Shown here: in pieces, positions 1 to 4,924 of the stretch
How the letters are laid out: each line of letters opens with the position of its first letter
Numbering within the stretch: position 1 is the first letter of the stretch
Assembly: GCA_019690055.1 (NCBI GenBank)
Contig: JADGGF010000282.1
Location: 1-6,099, forward strand
Length of the DNA: 6,099 nucleotides
From: Micromonosporaceae bacterium
GTDB lineage: Bacteria > Actinomycetota > Actinomycetes > Mycobacteriales > Micromonosporaceae
Direction: 5' to 3'
Translations under genes and position numbers: made by a program
Notes under the pieces: model-generated
Seen by the model: the letters and a program-made list of their open reading frames with translations, nothing else
What the model was told of the DNA's origin: nothing
Databases searched by the model: none

Positions 1-1092
1 GATGCACTCGGCCGGCGCGATCCAGCCCTGCGCTTCGATGTCCTTCCATGGTGCGTCGTAGCGCTTCGGCCCGATGAGCGAGAAGACGTCGCCCTCCCGA
101 CCGTCCTCGCGCACCAGCGTCGCGGTCAGCCCGAGGCGTCGGCGGGCCTGCAGGTCGGCGGTGAACCGGAAGATCGGCGCAGGCAGCAGGTGCACCTCGT
201 CGTAGATGACCAGGCCCCAGTCCCGCGCATTGAACAGATCCAGATGAGTGAAGTTGCCGCCTCGCCGCGTGGTGAGCACCTGGTAGGTGGCGATGGTGAC
301 CGGGCGGATCTCCTTCTTCTCGCCCGAGTACTCACCAATCTCGCGCTCGGTCAGCGACGTCCGCGCCAGCAGCTCTCGCTTCCACTGCCGCCCGGCCACG
401 GTGTTGGTCACGAGAATCAATGTGGTCGCGGAGGCCTGAGCCATCGCGGCCGCGCCGACTAGCGTCTTGCCCGCGCCGCACGGCAGCACCACCACGCCCG
501 AGCCGCCGGCCCAGAAGTGCTCGACCGCCTGCCGCTGGTACGGCCGCAGCGTCCACCCGTCCTCCTTGAGCATGATCGGGTGGGCCTCGCCATCGACGTA
601 CCCAGCGAGGTCCTCGGCCGGCCAGCCGAGCTTGAGCAACGCCTGCTTGAGCCGACCCCGCTCCGACGGGTGCACGGCGATCGTGTCCTCGTCGATGCGT
701 GCGCCCAGGTAGTCGGCCACCTTCTTCGACTTCGCCACCTCGACCAGGACGGCCCGGTCGGTGGCACGCAGCACCAGCCCGTGCACGGGGTCGTTGATGA
801 GCTGCAGGCGCCCGTACCGATCCATCGTCTCGGCGACGTCGACCAGCAGGGCGTGCGGCGGTGGGTAGCGGGAGAACCGCAGCAGCGCGTCGACGACGGT
901 CTCCGCGTCGTACCCGGCGGCCCGCGCGTTCCACAGCCCCAGGGGCGTCAGCCGGTACGTGTGCACGTGCTCCGGCGAGCGTTCCAGCTCCGCGAACGGC
1001 GCGATCGCCATGCGGCACGCCTGAGCGTCGGGGTGGTTGACCTCCAGCAGCAGCGTCTTGTCCGACTGGACGATCAGCGGTCCGTCACCCAC
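1..1092 (-). CDS. xpb: DNA repair helicase XPB, N-terminal part (cut by window edge)
   Basis: This is a superfamily 2 ATP-dependent 3'-5' DNA helicase of the XPB/Ercc3 family, acting on chromosomal DNA in repair. 364 residues are present, out of roughly 550 in mycobacterial XPB. Residues 1-170 form the XPB/Ssl2-type N-terminal region. The first RecA-like helicase domain follows: a Q-motif-like GWTLRPYQ near 179-186, Walker A LPCGAGKT at 203-210 (K209), Walker B/motif II DEVH at 298-301, motif III LTATL at 322-326 and the XPB RED motif at 328-330. The second helicase domain lies off the left edge. I chose the GTG at 1092-1090: AGGGAGG (1104-1098) sits 5 bases upstream, and the protein then begins GDGPLIVQSDK, matching my memory of the mycobacterial N terminus. 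An in-frame ATG at 1113 lacks a ribosome binding site. No key residue is missing. The family assignment is very secure. Confidence 0.97.
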   Translation of the reverse strand, partial: MGDGPLIVQSDKTLLLEVNHPDAQACRMAIAPFAELERSPEHVHTYRLTPLGLWNARAAGYDAETVVDALLRFSRYPPPHALLVDVAETMDRYGRLQLINDPVHGLVLRATDRAVLVEVAKSKKVADYLGARIDEDTIAVHPSERGRLKQALLKLGWPAEDLAGYVDGEAHPIMLKEDGWTLRPYQRQAVEHFWAGGSGVVVLPCGAGKTLVGAAAMAQASATTLILVTNTVAGRQWKRELLARTSLTEREIGEYSGEKKEIRPVTIATYQVLTTRRGGNFTHLDLFNARDWGLVIYDEVHLLPAPIFRFTADLQARRRLGLTATLVREDGREGDVFSLIGPKRYDAPWKDIEAQGWIAPAECI

Positions 1093-1168
1093 GTACGCCT
1101 CCCTGGTTGGCATGCTCGCGACCGCGAACCCCGCGGGCGCTCGCTCTCGCCGCTCTGGCCGACGTTCA

Positions 1169-1191
1169 AGTCTGCCTCGACCCCCCGACAG
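1169..1191 (-). promoter_or_regulatory. Candidate RecA-independent DNA-damage (PafBC-type) promoter for xpb
   Basis: Read on the minus strand, CTGTCGGGG (1191-1183), eight bases, then CAGACT (1174-1169). The mycobacterial RecA-NDp motif bound through PafBC is, as I recall it, tTGTCRGtg-N8-TAnnnT. Seven of nine upstream positions match, the spacing is exact, and the -10 element keeps A at position 2 and T at position 6. It would start transcription near 1161, about 70 bases before the chosen xpb start, which suits a repair helicase. In GC-rich DNA a partial match can arise by chance, so this is only a candidate. Confidence 0.3.
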
Positions 1192-1478
1192 GACACGGAG
1201 GCCACGACGAACCTGACGGCGGCCCGCTCAGCCGAGGCCGCGGGGACCACCGTACGGGAACAGGCAAGACCGGCGCCCGAGAATCCCCACCGCCGAACGG
1301 TACCGGCAAACCGGACGAATTGGTGGAGCAGCAGTGAGGCCCGGGCCGGCGGTAACGCTCGCTCTCCCCCGTTGGGCAAGGACCGGAGCGCGCGCACCGC
1401 CGAACGCCGAGGCGTGGGGCCGCTGCCACGACGGGCAGAGTGACTCCCGAATCTAGAGACGCTCCAGAGACCCCGAAT

Positions 1479-1491
1479 GGTTGCAGCAACC
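1479..1491. promoter_or_regulatory. Perfect 6+1+6 palindrome, possible operator
   Basis: GGTTGCAGCAACC is an exact inverted repeat of six bases around a central A. It lies directly against the PurR/LacI-like site at 1491-1506 in a patch of lower GC content, and about 210 bases upstream of the small membrane-protein gene. It could be a protein binding site or a short hairpin. No regulator gene is present in the window to pair with it. Confidence 0.3.
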
Positions 1492-1506
1492 CGCAAACGT
1501 TTTCGA
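1491..1506. promoter_or_regulatory. LacI/PurR-family-like operator candidate
   Basis: CCGCAAACGTTTTCGA has an AAACGTTT core (1495-1502) centred on CpG, and the two half-sites agree at six of eight positions. It closely follows the classic LacI-family pattern, in particular the Escherichia coli PurR box (consensus close to ACGCAAACGTTTTCGT). That identifies a style of site, not the regulator: actinobacteria have many LacI-family proteins. The position, about 195 bases upstream of the start at 1702, would suit control of that gene only if its transcript begins well upstream. Confidence 0.35.
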
Positions 1507-1561
1507 CCTAGTCCCGGAAGCGCGTCAGGTTCCGTCAGCCCCCGCTTGGCGGTAGACCCTG

Positions 1562-1646
1562 GGTTCCGAGAGGCCACGCGGTTCCGAGAGGCCACAGGGT
1601 TCCGGGAGGCCACGGGGTTCCGGGAGACCACGGGGGTCCGGGAGGA
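1562..1646. repeat. Tandem repeat, 18-bp unit, five copies (last partial)
   Basis: Units begin at 1562, 1580, 1598, 1616 and 1634 with an exact period of 18. The core is GGTTCCGRGAGGCCAC plus two variable bases. Units 1 and 2 carry CCGAGAGG, units 3 to 5 carry CCGGGAG; unit 4 has GACC for GGCC, and unit 5 has GGGTCC for GGTTCC and stops after 13 bases. The array lies 56-140 bases upstream of the small membrane-protein start. The unit length is a multiple of three and the frame stays open (it would encode FREATG-like hexapeptides), but poor third-position bias argues that this is leader DNA. There are no spacers, so it is not a CRISPR. Confidence 0.9.
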
Positions 1647-1701
1647 TAGACAACGTCGGTCCGCCAGGATGGGGACAGCGTCCTGTCCGAGAGGATGTGC
1701 C

Positions 1702-1941
1702 ATGGGTGCGGATGGAACGGGAAACTCCGAGACCCGCTTGCTCATAGTCGGTGGCTGCGTCCTGGCCGTGCTCGGCGTCGGGTGGTTCGTCCTGTCCCAC
1801 GTGGTGATGAAGACCTCGGCCGTGGACGCCGTGGTCGAGGCGCTCGGCGTCATGCTCGCGCTCCTGGTGGTGGCGTCGGTCGTCGGCTCGGTCACCCGCG
1901 CCCACCGGGACCGAAGCCGCGGCCCCGTCGACGACCAGTAG
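1702..1941 (+). CDS. Small two-helix membrane protein, function unknown
   Basis: A 79-residue protein that I do not recognise by family. A short polar N terminus (1-12) is followed by a hydrophobic segment at about 13-36, a short loop with K37, a second hydrophobic segment at about 43-64, and a basic C-terminal tail (residues 65-73 carry four Arg and one His). This predicts a helical hairpin in the cytoplasmic membrane with both ends inside. The ATG at 1702 is preferred because GAGAGGA (1689-1695) sits six bases upstream and hydrophobic coding sequence with G/C-ending codons begins there. An in-frame ATG at 1477 would add 75 residues through the 18-bp array but lacks a convincing ribosome site. 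The gene is convergent with the helicase-associated gene and divergent from xpb, so it separates two functionally related genes. It could be a structural or regulatory micro-membrane protein; the sequence does not say. Confidence 0.8.
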   Translation: MGADGTGNSETRLLIVGGCVLAVLGVGWFVLSHVVMKTSAVDAVVEALGVMLALLVVASVVGSVTRAHRDRSRGPVDDQ

Positions 1942-2069
1942 GGGGACGACCCGGTCATCGGCACGACCCAGTACCCGGGACCACCCAGTACCGGGACCAC
2001 CCAGTACCGGGACCACCCAGTACCGGGACGAGGCAGGAGAGGGACGACGCGGAAGGCGTCCCGCGGCCC
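1942..2069. terminator. Convergent intergenic region, possible bidirectional termination zone
   Basis: Two genes end facing each other here, the small membrane-protein gene (stop 1939-1941) and the helicase-associated gene (stop 2072-2070), so transcripts from both strands must stop in or beyond these 128 bases. There is no canonical stem followed by a U run. The only strong structure is the row of four short GC-rich hairpins at 1967-2029. Actinobacterial terminators often lack a U tract, so this is compatible with termination but not proven. Confidence 0.35.
1967..2029. repeat. Tandem repeat, 16-bp unit, four copies; hairpin-forming
   Basis: Units start at 1967, 1984, 2000 and 2016. The unit is CCCAGTACCGGGACCA; the first carries one extra C (17 bp) and the last ends after 14 matching bases. 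Each contains the near-palindrome CCCAGTACCGGG. In minus-strand RNA it reads CCCGGUACUGGG, a four-pair stem (one G-U) around GUAC; in plus-strand RNA the same position is an A-C mismatch. The array lies 41-103 bases past the stop of the helicase-associated gene, and 26-88 bases past the stop of the small membrane-protein gene. It may act as a transcript end or stability element for the minus-strand gene, or may simply be a variable-number repeat. Confidence 0.88.
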
Positions 2070-4592
2070 TCAGGTGTCGAGGGCGGCGGCGGTGATCCGG
2101 TGCAGGGCGAAGGTGTGGCGGGTCTGACTGCGGTCATCCTCCGCGTGCAGGAATCCGCCGCCCATCGAGACCGGCCGCACGAGCCGCGATCCCGTGGTGC
2201 CGTGGGCGTCGACGTAGCCCACCCAGACCCGTTTCCGTTCGGTGATCCCCTGGCGGAGCACCGCAAGGGCCTGGGCGTGCGCCTGGCTGGCGCTGATCGG
2301 CGTGCCGTTCTCATCGACCAGGGGCTTGGCCAACGGGGACCGACGCGCGGCCCGGGCGATACGGTCGCCCCGCCGGATCTGCTCCACGACCGCGGCCAGC
2401 CGCGGGCCGGTCAGCTGCAGCCGCTCGGCATCGTCGACGTACCCGAATCCCGCGGCCAGACCGAACAACTCGCCCCCGGGCCGGGCGACGCCGGCCCGGT
2501 TGGCGGCCGGTCGGGTCACCACGACGGCGCCGGTGGCGTCCTCGGGAACGGGGGCGTAGCCGGCGTCGCGCAGCGCCGAGAGCAGGCGGGCCGGGGTGTG
2601 CGGGGTCGCGAGCACCGTCGGGGCGAGCCGGCGCAGCGCGAGCGGCGCCAGCCGACGGTCGGCCAGGACCTCGGCGAGCAGGTTCTCGTCGTCGCCGCGC
2701 AGGTAGGCGCCCGCCGTCCCGACGCGCAGGCCACCGTGCCGCCGGGCCACGTCGTCGATGAGGTAGGTCAGCGTCTGCGGCACCGGCGTCCGGGAACGGC
2801 GCCCGAACAGCGCGTGCAGGTCGGCGGCGGTGAAACCGGCGTCCAGCGCCCGGCGCACGCTCGTCGGGGTCACCCGGAAGACCGTGGCCCCGCCGCGCGA
2901 CTCGGCGTCGGCGACCGCCGCGAGTTCCGTCGCCAGGGTCGGCTCGGGCGGCCCGGGGACGACGACCGTAAGGTCGGCCTGCACGAGCACGTGGTCCACC
3001 GGGGCGGGGAGCAGCCGGTCCAGCGCGGCGACGAGCGCGTCGGACTCGGCCCGGACCCCGAGCGGGTCGTCGTCGGCGTCGGGACGCTCGGCCAGCAGGA
3101 TGCGCCCGTACGACGTCAGGGCGTCGAGGCCGGTCACCCCGAGGGCAGCCGCCTCGCGCAGGGCCGCCCGGGCGTAATGTTCCATGACCCCCGAGCGTCG
3201 GTAGCGGCGCGGGTACCGCCAGGCCAGCCAGGCCAGGACCGCCTCGACATCGACGGACACCGACTCGCCGTCGGTGGCGAGCACCTCCAGGACCGCCCGT
3301 CGAACCGCCGGGGCGTTCGCCCGGGCCACCTCCACGGACAGCGCCCCGATCACCTTGTCCCGATCGTCCCGCTGACCCACGAGCGACGGTGCCCGGGTCA
3401 TCGACAACCAGGTCCGGGCGACCAGAGCCCACTGCCGGGCGATCGACGCCGTCCGCCACGTGTCGTACGCCGGCGTCGGCAACCAGCGCTCGTCCGTGGG
3501 GTACTCGCCCTGGGGCCTCTCCGGGCTCGGTGCGGCGGCGAGCAGCCCGGCCGCGTAGGCGACCTCGAGCAGCAGCGCGATCGTCGCCTCATCGATGCCG
3601 GTCTCCTTGGCCAGGCGGCGCAACTCACGAACCCCGAGCCCACCCGTGCGCAGCCGCGGTGTGCCCGCCTCGCCGAGAAGGGCGAGCAGGGTGTCGAGCT
3701 GCCGAACCGCTTCCATCGCCTGGCCGGCACCGGCCGCGTCGGCGTTCGGACGGTGCTGGCCGTCCAGCGGGGGCGGGCTCGGATGGAGCTGGCCCAGCGG
3801 GCCCGCGTCGCGCCGCAGCACGAGCCCGACCTCCCGGGGCAGCTCGACCAGGTCGGGGGCGAGCGCCACGAGCAGGCCGTGTTCGACCAACCACTGCACA
3901 GGACCGGCCAAGGGGGCGTGCGACGCGGCCTGGCCGAGCGGCGGTCCCTCGGCGAGCCGATCGAGCACCGCCCGGGCCTCGGGCGGGGCGGAGAGCAGGG
4001 CCCGGCGCAGCCCGGCCGGATCGGCCGCCAGCGCCACCGGATCGACCGGAGGCTCCGGGACGCCCGCACTTCCCGCCTCACCGCTGGTGGCCCGAGACCG
4101 GGCGGCGCGGCGGCGCTCGCCCTGCCACCCGTTGGGTGACGTACTCCAGGCCTCCTCCACCAGCTCGGCCGCGGGCCGGCCGAGCCCGGCCGGGTACGGT
4201 CCCAGGAGCTCGTCGAGCACGCCGACGAGGCGCAGCTGGTTGTCGTCGCCGTGCAGCTGAGCGTTGTAGACGAGGCGCAGTTGGCGCAGCCGTTCCACGG
4301 CCTCGCGCACCCGGGCCGAGTCCACGCCGGCCGCGGCGGTGAGGGTGAGCAACGTCTCGACCGACGCACACCCGTCCTCGCCCCGCACGTACCGCAGCCC
4401 GTCGAGCACCTCGAGCGTGAACCGGTCGAGCCCGTCCAGGGCGCGCGCCACCGAGACCCGACTCTGCACCCGACCGGCCAGCTGGGAGATGTCGGCCGGC
4501 ACCGGAACCGCAAGATCCGGACGAAGCTGCAACAACACCCCGAGCTCGTCGTCGGTGGCGGCGCGCAGGTGGTCGGCGAGTTTGCTGGTCAC
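2070..4592 (-). CDS. Helicase-associated protein with XPB/Ssl2-like module and C-terminal WYL-like domain
   Basis: An 840-residue actinobacterial protein, which I take to be the counterpart of mycobacterial Rv0862c, usually named helicase-associated domain protein. No Walker motifs are visible, so it is not itself a helicase. Residues 1-70 are helical and start TSKLADHLRAATDDELGVLL. A winged-helix-like stretch lies at about 314-350. Residues 533-692 resemble the XPB/Ssl2 N-terminal or Helicase_C_3 family, including YLIDDVARRHGGLRV at 610-624, which aligns with XPB residues 82-98 encoded next door. Residues 776-838 look like a WYL ligand- or nucleic-acid-sensing domain: VWVGYVD, G801, RLVRPV, FLHAED and a final TFALHRI. 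I chose the GTG at 4592-4590 because the family-like sequence begins there; the frame stays open 47 codons further upstream, but those codons look non-coding and overlap the divergent promoter region. No ribosome site is obvious. The likely role is as a partner of XPB in DNA repair; this is inference. Confidence 0.88.
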   Translation of the reverse strand: MTSKLADHLRAATDDELGVLLQLRPDLAVPVPADISQLAGRVQSRVSVARALDGLDRFTLEVLDGLRYVRGEDGCASVETLLTLTAAAGVDSARVREAVERLRQLRLVYNAQLHGDDNQLRLVGVLDELLGPYPAGLGRPAAELVEEAWSTSPNGWQGERRRAARSRATSGEAGSAGVPEPPVDPVALAADPAGLRRALLSAPPEARAVLDRLAEGPPLGQAASHAPLAGPVQWLVEHGLLVALAPDLVELPREVGLVLRRDAGPLGQLHPSPPPLDGQHRPNADAAGAGQAMEAVRQLDTLLALLGEAGTPRLRTGGLGVRELRRLAKETGIDEATIALLLEVAYAAGLLAAAPSPERPQGEYPTDERWLPTPAYDTWRTASIARQWALVARTWLSMTRAPSLVGQRDDRDKVIGALSVEVARANAPAVRRAVLEVLATDGESVSVDVEAVLAWLAWRYPRRYRRSGVMEHYARAALREAAALGVTGLDALTSYGRILLAERPDADDDPLGVRAESDALVAALDRLLPAPVDHVLVQADLTVVVPGPPEPTLATELAAVADAESRGGATVFRVTPTSVRRALDAGFTAADLHALFGRRSRTPVPQTLTYLIDDVARRHGGLRVGTAGAYLRGDDENLLAEVLADRRLAPLALRRLAPTVLATPHTPARLLSALRDAGYAPVPEDATGAVVVTRPAANRAGVARPGGELFGLAAGFGYVDDAERLQLTGPRLAAVVEQIRRGDRIARAARRSPLAKPLVDENGTPISASQAHAQALAVLRQGITERKRVWVGYVDAHGTTGSRLVRPVSMGGGFLHAEDDRSQTRHTFALHRITAAALDT

Positions 4593-4726
4593 GGGCAGGC
4601 CAAACGTGGGCGAGGCGGTTTCATCGTCTGACCACGCTATCCCGTGTGTGGGGATCCGTGGAAACGCTCCGTCGCTGTGCGAGACTGTGCCCGGCCTGAC
4701 GCGGAGGCGACAGCGAGGAGGACGCG
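4593..4726. promoter_or_regulatory. Divergent promoter region (helicase-associated gene / small gene-dcd operon)
   Basis: 134 bases separate the two divergent starts. On the minus strand TAGCGT (4639-4634) fits the actinobacterial -10 pattern TAnnnT and would give a leader of about 35 bases to the GTG at 4592; its -35 is poor. On the plus strand GAGACT (4681-4686) with GTGGAA (4658-4663) at 17-base spacing is a weak -10/-35 pair, giving a leader of about 35 bases. Their positions are sensible but each match is weak. That promoters lie here is likely from gene layout; the exact boxes are uncertain. Confidence 0.4.
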
Positions 4727-4924
4727 ATGTCACAGACCGGCCGTGAGCCCGGCCGCCCGACGCAGCGGACGAACACCAGCCGGTCCAAGACGGTGAAGCC
4801 GGGCCGGCTACCGGTCACCGAGTCAACCTCCGACCGGGCGGGGGCGAGTTCGCCCTTCGGCGACGACATCACGTTCCCCCTGCCCGTCCACCAGCTCACG
4901 TACGAGCACCCGGGTCGCGGGTGA
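4727..4924 (+). CDS. Small basic protein of unknown function, first gene of the dcd operon
   Basis: A 65-residue protein that I do not recognise. The ATG at 4727 has a strong ribosome site, GAGGAGG (4715-4721), five bases upstream, and most codons end in G or C, which supports translation. The N-terminal 40 residues are rich in Arg, Lys, Ser, Thr, Pro and Gly and look disordered; they contain RSKTVKPGR. The C-terminal part is different: PFGDDITFPLPVHQLTYEHP, with hydrophobic and aromatic residues that could form a short binding motif. There is no signal peptide, membrane helix or cysteine motif. Its TGA (4922-4924) overlaps the GTG start (4921-4923) of the dCTP deaminase gene, so the two are almost certainly co-transcribed and translationally coupled. 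It may be a leader peptide needed for dcd translation, or a small partner of the enzyme. Confidence 0.72.
   Translation: MSQTGREPGRPTQRTNTSRSKTVKPGRLPVTESTSDRAGASSPFGDDITFPLPVHQLTYEHPGRG

Larger units (their letters stand above)
1093..1701. other. Intergenic region between xpb and the small membrane-protein gene
   Basis: About 600 bases between divergently oriented genes with no reading frame I would call a gene. Frames here are open on both strands because the DNA is GC-rich, but their third positions are mixed and the translations are low in complexity (rich in R, P, G and S). From left to right it holds the xpb ribosome binding site and possible promoter, a featureless stretch at about 1200-1440, two adjacent palindromes at 1479-1506 in a locally AT-richer patch, the 18-bp tandem array at 1562-1646, and the ribosome binding site of the next gene. 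I see no tRNA or other recognisable RNA gene. Confidence 0.7.

Noticed and set aside
1107..1337. Possible 76-residue plus-strand gene starting at a TTG
   Set aside because: There is no ribosome site, the composition is low in complexity, and it lies over the xpb start and its promoter region; nothing supports coding.
1562..1646. CRISPR array
   Set aside because: Units are directly adjacent at an 18-bp period with no unique spacers, and there are no cas genes nearby.
1477..1701. N-terminal extension of the small membrane protein (start at 1477, 154 residues)
   Set aside because: The extension would translate the 18-bp array and the palindromes, has mixed third positions and lacks a good ribosome site, whereas the ATG at 1702 has one six bases upstream.
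1074..2000. Minus-strand open frame of about 308 codons across the intergenic region
   Set aside because: It runs through both repeat arrays and antisense to the small membrane-protein gene, has no domain, and overlaps the start of xpb in another frame.
1695..4139. Very long plus-strand open frame (about 814 codons) opposite the helicase-associated gene
   Set aside because: It is antisense to a recognisable protein, is low in complexity (Arg, Gly, Pro, Gln) with no domain, and is open only because the DNA is GC-rich with biased codons on the other strand. The genuine small gene at 1702 lies in a different frame.
4593..4733. N-terminal extension of the helicase-associated protein
   Set aside because: The extra 47 codons overlap the divergent regulatory region and the start of the plus-strand small gene, and their sequence does not resemble the family's N terminus.
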